Assembly: GCA_016721765.1 (NCBI GenBank)
Contig: JADKHO010000001.1
Coordinates: 1,290,001-1,354,000 of the forward strand
Reading direction: 5' to 3'
Source: Bacteroidota bacterium
GTDB taxonomy: Bacteria; Bacteroidota; Bacteroidia; UBA4408
DNA: 64,000 bases
Shown in pieces: positions 8,246 through 17,900 of this stretch (position 1 is the stretch's first letter; each line of letters starts with the position of its first letter). Made by a program: the position numbers and the translations under genes. Under the pieces are notes generated by a model, which searched no databases, was not told where the DNA came from, and saw only the letters and a program-made list of their open reading frames with translations.

Positions 8246-9256
8246 ATGAACTCCAACTGTGCCCTTATCATAACTTCCATTGCAACTCCCGATAATAAAG
8301 TATTGCAAACCTTCGCTCAAGATTGTCCTAAACACAAGGTTGATTTTATTGTTATTGGTGATAAGCCATCACCTATAAATTTTAAGTTGGAAGGATGCGA
8401 TTTTTACGGATTAGAAGCTCAACGTAACTTGGATTTTAGTTTTGCTAAATTGGTTCCGGAACGGCATTACTCCCGCAAGAATATTGGTTATCTTCAAGCA
8501 ATTAAAAGGGGTGCCAAAATGATTATCGAAACCGATGACGATAATTTTCCACGCGAAAAATTTTGGAATAGCCGTCAGCCCAATCATACAGTTTCAGCCC
8601 TTCAAAATGAAGATTGGGTAAATGTATACAAGTATTTTAGTAGCGGTTATATTTGGCCTCGCGGCTATCCATTAGAACAAATACAAAAGGAAGTTCCATT
8701 GTTGATTGATAACCCTCCAAAAGAAGTGTATTGTCCTATTCAACAAGGCTTAGCCGATGAGAATCCGGATATTGATGCAGTTTTCCGACTTACGCAACCA
8801 CTTCCACATAGTTTTGATATTAATGCAAAAGTTGCATTAGGGGATAAAACCTGGTGTCCCTTTAACAGTCAAAACACCACCTTTTATTCCGATGCTTTTC
8901 CTTTGCTCTATTTACCCTCTCATTGTAGTTTTCGGATGACTGATATTTGGCGCAGCTTTGTGGCGCAACGCATTTGTTGGGAAAATGAGTGGTTTGTATT
9001 ATTTGATGAAGCAACGGTTTGGCAAGAGCGAAACACACATAATTTGATGCGTGATTTTGAAGATGAGATTCCGGGCTATCTCAACAATTCAAAAATTTGC
9101 AAAACCCTTGGTGATCTGAAGTTAAGGAAAGGAAAAGAACATATTTTCGAAAATTTGGTTTCCTGTTACCAGTCCTTAATCGATATTAATGTTGTAGGCG
9201 CAGCCGAAATGCCATTGCTTCAGGCGTGGATTGAGGATTTAACGAAGTTGAGCTGA
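8246..9256 (+). CDS. STELLO/DUF288-family glycosyltransferase-like protein
   Basis: The 336-residue protein starts ALIITSIATPDNKVLQTFA and has VDFIVIGDKPSP, YSRKNIGYLQAI and MIIETDDDNFP. This order (early ITSI, then a KN.GYL motif, then a TDDDN acidic motif) is what I know from the STELLO family (PF03385), best studied in plants, where STELLO proteins act with cellulose synthase in the Golgi. There is no signal peptide or membrane segment, so it is probably cytoplasmic. It starts 3 bases after the GT2 stop and ends the plus-strand arm. The family call is from motif memory and the reaction is unknown. Its stop codon directly abuts that of the convergent carbonic anhydrase gene. Confidence 0.75.
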   Translation: MNSNCALIITSIATPDNKVLQTFAQDCPKHKVDFIVIGDKPSPINFKLEGCDFYGLEAQRNLDFSFAKLVPERHYSRKNIGYLQAIKRGAKMIIETDDDNFPREKFWNSRQPNHTVSALQNEDWVNVYKYFSSGYIWPRGYPLEQIQKEVPLLIDNPPKEVYCPIQQGLADENPDIDAVFRLTQPLPHSFDINAKVALGDKTWCPFNSQNTTFYSDAFPLLYLPSHCSFRMTDIWRSFVAQRICWENEWFVLFDEATVWQERNTHNLMRDFEDEIPGYLNNSKICKTLGDLKLRKGKEHIFENLVSCYQSLIDINVVGAAEMPLLQAWIEDLTKLS

Positions 9257-9772
9257 TTATTCTTTAAACCAACCCGAATACATGATATAATTATTGGCAA
9301 TACGATTGATTTCGCCATTAATTAATTCTTGAGAAATATCCTTGACTTTTTTAGCCGGAACACCGGCATAAATACTTCCGGCTTCCACTATTGTGTTTTC
9401 GAGCAATACTGCACCTGCTGCAATAATCGAATTTGATTGAATTTCGCAGTTGTCCATTACAATTGCGCCCATCCCTATTAACACATTATCGTGCACCTTA
9501 CATCCATGCACAATCGCATTATGTCCAATAGATACGTTGTTCCCGATTTCGGTTGTTGTTTTCAAATAGGTGCAATGAATTACTGCACCATCCTGCACAT
9601 TTACTTTATTCCCCATTCGTATGGAATTAACGTCACCACGCACCACAGCATTAAACCACACACTGCAATTGTCGCCCATTACCACATCGCCCACCACAGT
9701 TGCATTTTCGGCTAGGTAACAATCGGCTCCAAAACTTGGATGTACTCCCTTAACGGGTTTAATTAATGCCAT
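9257..9772 (-). CDS. Gamma-class carbonic anhydrase-like hexapeptide-repeat protein
   Basis: The 171-residue protein is a left-handed beta-helix: regularly spaced aliphatic residues and glycines run from about residue 15 to 130. The gamma-carbonic anhydrase signature is visible as VWFNAVVRGD, then histidines at 66, 84 and 89 (SIGHNAIVHG), the likely zinc ligands in a trimer interface. The closest named groups are YrdA/PaaY/CaiE. Activity cannot be judged from sequence, since many such proteins are inactive or act on thioesters. It is followed on the same strand by no gene, and lies 39 bases downstream of the DAHP synthase gene, so the two may share a transcript. Confidence 0.9.
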   Translation of the reverse strand: MALIKPVKGVHPSFGADCYLAENATVVGDVVMGDNCSVWFNAVVRGDVNSIRMGNKVNVQDGAVIHCTYLKTTTEIGNNVSIGHNAIVHGCKVHDNVLIGMGAIVMDNCEIQSNSIIAAGAVLLENTIVEAGSIYAGVPAKKVKDISQELINGEINRIANNYIMYSGWFKE

Positions 9773-9811
9773 TTTAACTTGATTTAATGCGGAATGATAA
9801 AAGAACCGGGA

Positions 9812-10936
9812 CTATTTCAAAATTTCACTTTTCGATTTTCCAATTTCGGCTTCTACATTCATAATTTCTGCCTGAATGCGAATACTTTCGTCGTGCACCA
9901 ACAAATACAATTGTTTTACAAATTCCCCGCTAAGTCCAAGTGTTTCGCCATTTTGCATTTGATTTTTTAAAATCTCTTTCCAACGGTCCACTTGCAGTAT
10001 CGTAACTTTGTTATCGCGCTTGTAGCTCGCAATCTGTCCCACCATGTTCATGCGTTGTGCCATCAATTGCAACACTTCATCATCCGCATGATTAATTTTA
10101 TCGCGTAGTATAGTTAACTGATTTTTAAACTCTTCATTTTCAGAAAAGGATTCGCGTATATGCAAGGCTTGAATTAACTCAAACAATTGAAAAGGAGTTA
10201 CCTGCTGCTTTGCATCACTTAGCGCCACACTCGGATTAATATGCGTTTCAATCATCAAACCATTCAAATCCAAATCCATTGCCTTTTGAGCCACATAAGG
10301 TATCATAGTGGTATTTCCACAAATGTGACTGCAATCGCAAATTATAGGTAAATCCGGGAAAATAGATTTTAATTCAATCACCATATCCCATTTTGGGGCA
10401 TTGCGGAAGGGTGTAGTATCATAAGTGTGAAAGCCGCGGTGAACTGCAACCAATCGGTCAATTCCTGAACTGTTTAACCGCTCCAAAGCACCCATCCACA
10501 ATTGTAAATCCGGATGAATAGGATTTTTCACAAAAACAGGAATGTCCACACCCTTTAAAGCGTCGGCAATTTCCTGTACATAAAATGGATTTACCGTTGT
10601 ACGCGCTCCAATCCACAACATATCAATGCCGGCTTTTAAGCACTCTTCTACATGTTGTGCATTGGCAACTTCTGTGGCGGTAGGCAGACCTGTAACTTCT
10701 TTTACTTGTTTGAGCCAACTCAGACCAGTGCTTCCAACACCTTCAAAGGAGTTAGGCCGGGTGCGCGGTTTCCAAATTCCTGCACGAAAGATAGCCTTCG
10801 GAAAAAAGGCTGCGATTCCTTTTGCTGTCTCCAGCACCTGCTCGGCCGATTCGGCGCTGCAAGGTCCGCATACCAATACCGGTTTTTTTTGCGCTGCCAA
10901 CCAATCTGATTTCAGCGCCAATGTTGTTTGTGTCAT
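9812..10936 (-). CDS. Bifunctional DAHP synthase / chorismate mutase
   Basis: The 374-residue protein has an N-terminal DAHP synthase domain (about residues 10-260) with VLVCGPCSAESAEQV, FRAGIWKPRTRPNSF and later PIICDCSHICGN. Its C-terminal part (about 275-365) is a helical type II chorismate mutase domain with NHADDEVLQLMAQRMNMVGQ and YKRDNKVTILQVDRW. DAHP synthase makes the first intermediate of the shikimate pathway, and chorismate mutase commits chorismate to phenylalanine and tyrosine. Such fusions, with the mutase at the C-terminus and acting in feedback control, are typical of Bacteroidota. The domain order and length are normal. Confidence 0.93.
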   Translation of the reverse strand: MTQTTLALKSDWLAAQKKPVLVCGPCSAESAEQVLETAKGIAAFFPKAIFRAGIWKPRTRPNSFEGVGSTGLSWLKQVKEVTGLPTATEVANAQHVEECLKAGIDMLWIGARTTVNPFYVQEIADALKGVDIPVFVKNPIHPDLQLWMGALERLNSSGIDRLVAVHRGFHTYDTTPFRNAPKWDMVIELKSIFPDLPIICDCSHICGNTTMIPYVAQKAMDLDLNGLMIETHINPSVALSDAKQQVTPFQLFELIQALHIRESFSENEEFKNQLTILRDKINHADDEVLQLMAQRMNMVGQIASYKRDNKVTILQVDRWKEILKNQMQNGETLGLSGEFVKQLYLLVHDESIRIQAEIMNVEAEIGKSKSEILK

Positions 10937-11100
10937 CGTATAGTACTACAAAGAACTAGATTTTTTGTTTATTTATGAAATAAGTTCCTAAAATCTTTTT
11001 TGCTGGTTTTAACCGTCTAAAGGCGAGAATCGGAATCACCAATCAGGTAAAGATGCCCATAATACTTTTTTACATACTTGAAAGCTAACTTTGGTCAGTT

Positions 11101-11129
11101 TTTGCTCTTTTTTTAAATGCTTATATTTG
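11101..11129 (+). promoter_or_regulatory. Bacteroidota-type promoter for the desaturase gene
   Basis: TTTG (11101-11104), a 17-base spacer and TATATTTG (11122-11129) match the -33/-7 consensus well. The ATG follows 22 bases later. Confidence 0.6.
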
Positions 11130-11151
11130 CACGATTTTAAAATTTATATAA

Positions 11152-12222
11152 ATGGCAAAAGTTACCTTTAACAATAAGTATAGCCCCTTTTTTGATACGC
11201 TGAAGGCAAAAGTAGATGAGTATTTCATCGCCAACAACATTAAGCAAGTTGGAAATTACAAGTTGTTTACAAAAGCAGCAATTTTGGTTTCCACAGCAGT
11301 TATTTTATATACCCTGCTCGTATTTTTTACACCACCTGTTTGGATTTCTGTGGTACTTTGCTGTTTAATGGGATTCAATTTAGCGGCTATCGGATTTAAT
11401 GTAATGCACGATGGAGCGCATGGTAGCTTTAGCAAACGCAAATGGGTGAACGAGGTAATGGCCTATTCCTTAAATTTAATGGGAGGCAGCTCTTATCTCT
11501 GGAAAATCAAGCACAACGTTATTCACCATACCTATACCAATATTGATGGTATGGATGATGATATTGACATTAAGCCTTGGATGCGTGTGAACACAGATCA
11601 ACCAAAATGGAAAATTCACCGTTTTCAACATATTTATGGAATTTTCCTCTACGGACTTTCCTATTTTATGTGGGTTTATTTTTTAGATTTTAAGAAATAT
11701 TTTACCCGAAAAATCGCGGACAATAAAATGCGTAAAATGGAAGCCAAAGAGCATTTTATTTTTTGGTTCAGCAAACTTGTTTATACCGGACTGTTTATTG
11801 TGCTGCCTATTTTTAAAGTTGGCTTGGTTGAGACTTTGGTAGGATATAGCATTATTGTTTTAGTTACCGGAATAGTAATTTCAGTAGTGTTTCAATTGGC
11901 GCATGTGGTGGAAGACCTTAGCTTTCCAAAACCGAATCCCGAAACCAATAAAATAGAAAATGAATGGGCGGTGCATCAAATCGAAACAACCGCCAATTTT
12001 GCAACCAAAAGTAAATTGGTATGCTGGTATGTAGGCGGACTTAATTTTCAAGTGGAGCACCATTTATTCCCTAAAATTAGTCATGTGCACTATCCTCAAA
12101 TCAATAAATTTGTGCGCGAAACCTGTGAACAATTTAATTTAAATTACCTCGAATTCCCTACCATGTTCGGGGCATTTCGCTCACACTTATCGCACTTAAA
12201 GCAAATTGGTGTTGCAGCATAA
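11152..12222 (+). CDS. Membrane fatty acid desaturase (front-end, linoleoyl-CoA desaturase-like)
   Basis: The 356-residue membrane protein carries the three histidine boxes of membrane di-iron desaturases: H86-DGA-H90, H121-NVI-H125-H126 and Q300-VE-H303-H304. A glutamine in place of the first histidine of box three marks front-end enzymes (delta-5/delta-6 type). There are two pairs of hydrophobic segments. No cytochrome b5 domain is fused, so electrons must come from a separate carrier. The enzyme adds a double bond to acyl chains of membrane lipids. It is monocistronic, with its own promoter and a strong terminator. Confidence 0.92.
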   Translation: MAKVTFNNKYSPFFDTLKAKVDEYFIANNIKQVGNYKLFTKAAILVSTAVILYTLLVFFTPPVWISVVLCCLMGFNLAAIGFNVMHDGAHGSFSKRKWVNEVMAYSLNLMGGSSYLWKIKHNVIHHTYTNIDGMDDDIDIKPWMRVNTDQPKWKIHRFQHIYGIFLYGLSYFMWVYFLDFKKYFTRKIADNKMRKMEAKEHFIFWFSKLVYTGLFIVLPIFKVGLVETLVGYSIIVLVTGIVISVVFQLAHVVEDLSFPKPNPETNKIENEWAVHQIETTANFATKSKLVCWYVGGLNFQVEHHLFPKISHVHYPQINKFVRETCEQFNLNYLEFPTMFGAFRSHLSHLKQIGVAA

Positions 12223-12231
12223 AATCATAAG

Positions 12232-12254
12232 AACCTCCTTCGGGAGGTTTTTTT
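12232..12254 (+). terminator. Intrinsic terminator after the desaturase gene
   Basis: A perfect 7-bp stem (AACCTCC with GGAGGTT) closes a TTCG tetraloop and is followed by a run of seven T. It lies 9 bases after the stop codon. Confidence 0.92.
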
Positions 12255-12331
12255 AGCACTATATCATTGTTCTGTTAAACTTATCAGTCTACTTCTTGTT
12301 CCTTTCCTGAATTCTTTTTCATTCACCTAGT

Positions 12332-13237
12332 ATGCAACCCATAATTCAAGTTTCCGCACTCAACAAAAGTTACAAGGATTTTAAAGCGGTAAATGAACTT
12401 AATTTAACAGTTTATAAAGGGGATGTGTATGGCTTTTTAGGACCTAATGGTGCCGGCAAAAGTACAACCATTAGAATGTTGCTTACTTTAATTTATCCCA
12501 GCTCAGGCGAAATTAAAATATTTGATAAAGCATTAAATCAACACCGAAATGAAATCTTATCACGCTTAGGTGCAATTGTTGAAAAGCCTGACTTTTATGG
12601 CTATTTAACTGCATTTAAAAATTTGGAATTACTTGGAAAAATTGCAGGAAAGTCCATTTCTTCACAACGCATAATGGAGGTTTTGGAATTAGTTGGTTTA
12701 AAAGAGCGATACAACAGTAAAGTAAAAACCTATTCTCAGGGAATGAAGCAGCGACTAGGATTTGCTCAAGCTATACTGCACGATCCCGAGTTAATTATTT
12801 TAGACGAACCCACCAACGGTCTCGACCCGCAAGGCATGAAAGACATGCGCGATTTAATTTTGCATCTGAGTCATGATTTAAATAAAACGGTTTTTATTTC
12901 TTCTCATATCCTAAACGAAGTGGAATTAATGGCCAACAGAATGGTTATACTAAATAAGGGAAAGGCTGTGGTGGAAGGCAATGTCCAAGAATTACTCAAC
13001 AGCGGTGAAATGAGTGTAACCTTCGAATTTGACAATCAAGCGCTGGCAAGTGCAAGTATTGCAGCGACTAAATGGGAACAAAAATTAATCTCATCCACCG
13101 AACGCTCCTTGGTTTTTTCCTTGTTTTCCAATCAAATACCGGAATTGAATGCGTTTTTTGTAGCGCATCAAATTGCCGTGCAATCTATTGTACCCTTGCG
13201 CTCACTCGAAAATTATTTTTTATCGTTAACCGATTAA
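12332..13237 (+). CDS. ABC transporter ATP-binding protein
   Basis: The 301-residue protein has Walker A GPNGAGKST at 37-45, the ABC signature as YSQGMKQRL, Walker B LIILDEPTNGLDP and a switch histidine in FISSHIL. The C-terminal 80 residues are the accessory region typical of ABC-2/NatA/CcmA-like exporters. The permease gene follows after one base. The substrate cannot be read from the sequence; the LolA-like third gene hints at an envelope or lipid-related role. Confidence 0.95.
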   Translation: MQPIIQVSALNKSYKDFKAVNELNLTVYKGDVYGFLGPNGAGKSTTIRMLLTLIYPSSGEIKIFDKALNQHRNEILSRLGAIVEKPDFYGYLTAFKNLELLGKIAGKSISSQRIMEVLELVGLKERYNSKVKTYSQGMKQRLGFAQAILHDPELIILDEPTNGLDPQGMKDMRDLILHLSHDLNKTVFISSHILNEVELMANRMVILNKGKAVVEGNVQELLNSGEMSVTFEFDNQALASASIAATKWEQKLISSTERSLVFSLFSNQIPELNAFFVAHQIAVQSIVPLRSLENYFLSLTD

Positions 13238-13238
13238 T

Positions 13239-14075
13239 ATGCTCCACTTAATTCAAATAGAAGTATTTAAAATATTTAAACGAAGCCGCTCTTACATTGG
13301 TTTTATTGCCATTGCTGCAATTGTGTTGGTGATTGAGTTAGCCTTATATTTAGATGGACAGCATTTTTTAGACATGGCTGTTCAAAACCTAAAAGACACT
13401 TTTTCATTCGATGGAAATTTGCTGAACGGTTACTTGGCAGTCTTTATTATTTTAAATAGCCTTTGGATTCATATTCCGTTTTTAATTGCTTTAGTAGCGG
13501 GAGATTTATTAGCCGGTGAAGCGGCTTCCGGAACATTTAAATTATTGCTTACCCGACCCATTTCCCGCTTTCAATTAGTGCTTGCCAAATTTACAGCAGG
13601 ATTAATTTATACCCTATCGCTCATCTTGTTTATGGCCGTTTTAAGTGTTGGTTTAGGAGTTTTTCTATTTGGGAAAGGTGATTTGATGGTAGTGCAAAAC
13701 ACCATCTACATTTTTTCGCAAGAAGATGTTGGCTGGCGCATTGCGAGTGCTTTTGCTTTTTCAATTCTCAGTATGACAACCGTTGCGGCATTGGCATTTT
13801 TGTTTTCGGCTTTTGCCGATAATTCCATTGGACCCATCATTGGCACTATGGCTGTTATAATTGCCTTGTTTATTTTTACTTCTATCGACTTAAGTATTTT
13901 TAGAGCCATTAAGCCCTATTTGTTTACCAATTACTTGGGTGCTTGGCGATTATTTTTTGAAGAACCTTTAAATTCTATCAAGATAACAAGAGCATCCCTT
14001 GTCCTGTCGTTTCACATCTTACTATTCTTTAGCATTACAGCCTTTCATTTTAATCGAAAGGACATTCTCACCTAA
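13239..14075 (+). CDS. ABC-2 family transporter permease
   Basis: This 278-residue protein has about six hydrophobic segments and the segment DLLAGEAASGTFKLLLTRPISR in the first third, which is the hallmark of NosY/ABC-2 type permeases (the GE..SGT..LLL..P.SR motif). It pairs with the ATPase one base upstream to form a half-transporter that dimerises. The LolA-like gene starts 5 bases after its stop. Confidence 0.9.
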   Translation: MLHLIQIEVFKIFKRSRSYIGFIAIAAIVLVIELALYLDGQHFLDMAVQNLKDTFSFDGNLLNGYLAVFIILNSLWIHIPFLIALVAGDLLAGEAASGTFKLLLTRPISRFQLVLAKFTAGLIYTLSLILFMAVLSVGLGVFLFGKGDLMVVQNTIYIFSQEDVGWRIASAFAFSILSMTTVAALAFLFSAFADNSIGPIIGTMAVIIALFIFTSIDLSIFRAIKPYLFTNYLGAWRLFFEEPLNSIKITRASLVLSFHILLFFSITAFHFNRKDILT

Positions 14076-14080
14076 CTCAA

Positions 14081-14803
14081 ATGAAAATTAAGTACACCTT
14101 TAAGTTTGCCGTTTTACTCTCCAGCTTGCTTTTGCTTGTTGGCGCATCTCAAGCAATTGCACAAGACATCAATCCTCAACCTTTGCTCGATAGTATTCAG
14201 CAAAAGATTAATAAAGTAAAGGATTACAGCGCCGATATTAAAATAAAATTGGATGTTGATTTTATTAAGATACCTATTCGTGAAGCAAAAATATATTTTA
14301 AGCAGCCCGATAAAATTAAAATGAAATCAACCGGTTTTGCTTTGTTGCCTAAACGGGGATTAAATTTTTCGAGTGGTGATTTATTAAATAAAAAATATCA
14401 AGCCATCTATATCAAGAAGGAGCTCTTAAATAAAATTCAGACACTTGTTGTCAAAATAGTGCCCTTAGAAGATAATTCAGAAATTTTGCTCGCAACCGTT
14501 TGGATTGACAGGGCAAAACAAGTCATTCGGAGAATTGATGCCTCCACCAAAAGTAATGGTAGTTTTACTATCCATTTTGATTATCCGATTGTTGCCTATC
14601 CATTTGATTTACCCCAAACACTTACTTTCGATTTTGATGTAAATAAAATGGAAATCCCGGCTGCCATCAGCGGAGACTATAATACTGAAAAGCCTAAGGA
14701 GAAAAAGGCGGGTCCTAGTCGTGGCAAAATCATTTTAAACTACACTAATTATTCAGTCAATAAAGGCATTCCCGATTCTTTTTTTATAGAGAAGAAGGAC
14801 TAG
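14081..14803 (+). CDS. LolA-like outer membrane lipoprotein-sorting/lipid-binding protein
   Basis: The 240-residue protein has a cleavable signal peptide ending at about ASQAIAQD. The mature part begins with a helix rich in dyad-like residues (LLDSIQQKINKVKDYSADI) and continues as beta strands with PDKIKMKSTG, matching the LolA/LolB half-barrel fold that carries lipids or lipoproteins through the periplasm. It is shorter in conserved motif content than true LolA. The gene is third in an operon with the ABC transporter, so it may be the periplasmic acceptor of what that transporter moves. This last point is inference. Confidence 0.7.
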   Translation: MKIKYTFKFAVLLSSLLLLVGASQAIAQDINPQPLLDSIQQKINKVKDYSADIKIKLDVDFIKIPIREAKIYFKQPDKIKMKSTGFALLPKRGLNFSSGDLLNKKYQAIYIKKELLNKIQTLVVKIVPLEDNSEILLATVWIDRAKQVIRRIDASTKSNGSFTIHFDYPIVAYPFDLPQTLTFDFDVNKMEIPAAISGDYNTEKPKEKKAGPSRGKIILNYTNYSVNKGIPDSFFIEKKD

Positions 14804-14957
14804 TTGTAGCCCTTTTCCACACGAATTCAAAAAAATAGGTACCTTTAAAAATAATTCACAATTCATAGGGGACAACTCCTACTGAGGTGTTGTTTTTTGT
14901 GGGTATTAAATGTGTTTCTTTACATTGCAAATGTTGATTTCCGTTAATTAAGCAATT

Positions 14958-17900
14958 ATGAACCCGACTATTTTAGGCCATTTACACCATAAGTGCTTAT
15001 TTGTTATTCGTTGGATTACCCTGCTATTTATTGTTTTTCTTGCGCCGCTGAAAACCGTTTTCGGGGAAGGAACAAAAGAGCTTTTCCCCATTTCGGCAGC
15101 CACAGATACCCTCCTAAAAAAAGCGATTCTGAACGTTGGTGGAACGGGTGCAGGTACTTGCGGAGCTTATGGTGGAACAGCACTTCAACGCATTAACATC
15201 GAAATTGCAGACGCTAACTCGGAGCATATTTTTATGGGATTTAATGTGGTTTCGGGTGGTCCCGGATATTACAGAGTATTCGACCCTAATGGTACTGAGC
15301 TGATTCCTCCAACAGCTATTCCGGCTGCCGGCAGAGGATTTATTCCATATTTTCAAGCTGCAATTAGTGGTCCGGATACCTTGAATGCCGGAGGTTATTC
15401 TGCTATTGAAATTACGCCCACTGCCGGACTCAACGGAAAATACTACATCGAATTTAATAGTACAGGCCCTGCACTTACTCCGGTAGCAGCCAAAGTGGGC
15501 TTGAAAATTTTTGACATAACAGTTGCGGATGTTGCCACCCTCCAAGCTAAGCCGGGAAGGCTAAGTAGCGCATCATGGAATATTAATGCAGGTAATATTG
15601 CCGATTACAGCTCCACCTTCGACGGAAAAGTATATGTGCTCAGCACCGACAACTTTGTGCTGTCAGCAGATTTCAAAAACAGAGGCTTCGCACCGGCAAA
15701 CTTTCGTTTAAATTTTAATTCCTTTGGAACCCAAAATAGCGGAAATGTGCTTGCCGATAGACTTTCCAATACAGGTGATCGAATGATTCCCGAATACGCT
15801 GTTTATTTAAATATTCCCGATTCAAGTTTGCATCCAAGTGCTTCGGTTGGAGCGCTCGTTACAACATCGTTGCATTTCAGTCGCTGCAAGGCCAATGAAT
15901 TTAAGTTCGATATGGAGGTAACAAAAGCAGGATTAGTTGATATTTTTTACGATTCAGACACAAATGGAATTTTCGATATTGCTACTGCAGACAAGCGTTT
16001 TAGCAAACTTGTAACGGCCGGCAACAATGCTATTGTTTGGGATGGTGTGGATGGATTGGGTAATTTGCTTGCCATAAATTCAACAGCACATTTTGTGGTG
16101 AAGTATGCTCAGGGCATATTCAATTTTCCAATTTACGATGCAGAGGTGGATACAGGTGGAGTACTGTTTTCGAATGTTAGACCACTTTCAGCAACTAGTG
16201 CAGCTCACCTTCAGTTTTATGACGATACCCTCCTTTTAAGCAATTTGTCGCCACCATTTAATAGCAATAAATTACCAACCAGCGGCGCACAATATCCTTA
16301 TCAGGAATTCAACGGCTGCAATGGTCCCTGCCATAAATGGGAAGCTTACAATGGAAATAATTCAATTGTCGATTTTGGAAATCAAAGTACGGTGAACACC
16401 TATCTTTTTGCAAGCTTGCAAAGCCACTCCTTTTCTGCTCAAATTCCTGATTATTTCCTTCTTAACGCAGGTAATCTTCAAACAATTTGCAAGGGCGATA
16501 CCGTTTCGCTAAACGGTACAATTTCAGCTTCTCAAGGAGCTCTATATAACGGTTCTTTTCACTGGCAAGGGGATGGAACGTTTTTGCCTAACGATAGTGA
16601 ACTCGTTGTAAAATATATTCCTGATGCTTCTGAATTGTCGGGAAGTTCATTTCGATTATACCTTTCGTTGCGTGGTGAATGCAGCAATATACAAGACAGT
16701 GTAAAAATTAATTTGAATGAGCCACCAACTGTTTCGAATGCAGGATTAAATCAAGTGGTATGCACTAACGCTGCATTGCTTTTTGCAAATAATCCTTTGG
16801 TTGGAGTTGGAACATGGAGTTTTACAAGTGGTAACGGAAGCATTGTTGCCGGCAATGATCCCAATTCTGCAGTTGTGAATCTGCAAAGTGGAAGCAACAC
16901 GCTCCGCTGGAAAATTACAAATGGCGTTTGTCCATCTTCCTCAAGCTTTGTAACACTCAACTATATTCCTGTTGGAGTTACTCTCAGCCAAGTGGATACC
17001 AGCTACTGTGCAACAGCGCCGCCAATTAATTTAAACGAGGCACTGCTTACCGCCTTCCCAACAGGAGGAAATGCTGTTTTTCTGGTGGATGGAGACACTG
17101 TAACAGTGTTGGATGCAACAACTCTTGCCCTAGGGCAACATTGGCTCTACGTAAGGTACACAGAGCCCTCAGTCGGGCAATGTTTTGCTGTAGATTCAAT
17201 GCAGGTTACCATTGGAGGTTCTTGTAATAAGGCTCCAATCGCACAAGATGATTTTTTTAATTTGGCCGAAGATCAAATGTTAAATGGCACAAGTGTATTA
17301 CTTAACGATACCGATGCAAATCCGCTCGATACCTTAACAATACAGCTTATCCCTCTTATCCCAACTGCGCATGGTTCAGTTTTAATTCATACAAATGGAA
17401 CCTTTACTTATCAGCCCGATTTAAATTATTTTGGGAGCGATTTTTTTACCTATCAAATTTGCGATACCGCAAATGCATGTGATACTGCAAGTGTGCACCT
17501 CTTGATTCAAGCTGTTAACGATGCACCAATTGCTGGCTCCGATACTGCAAACACCAACGAAGATAATGCTGTTGCAGGCTTTGTTTTAGGCAATGACTTC
17601 GACATTGAAGGCGACAGTATTTTCATGGATACCGTAGCAGCAATTCCTCCCCAACACGGCACTGTAATTATTCATGCAGATGGTAGTTATACTTATTCTC
17701 CTGAATTGGATTTTAATGGGATGGATCAATTTACTTATTCTTTATGTGATAACGGATTGCCTCCGACTTGTGGAAATGGAATAGTAGTAATTATGGTGAG
17801 CCCTGTGAACGATCCCCCTCGAGCAAATTTTGGGCGCAAAACTACCTATGAAGATATTCCCAATGCGCTCAATGTGCTGAGCAACGATGTGGATGTGGAT

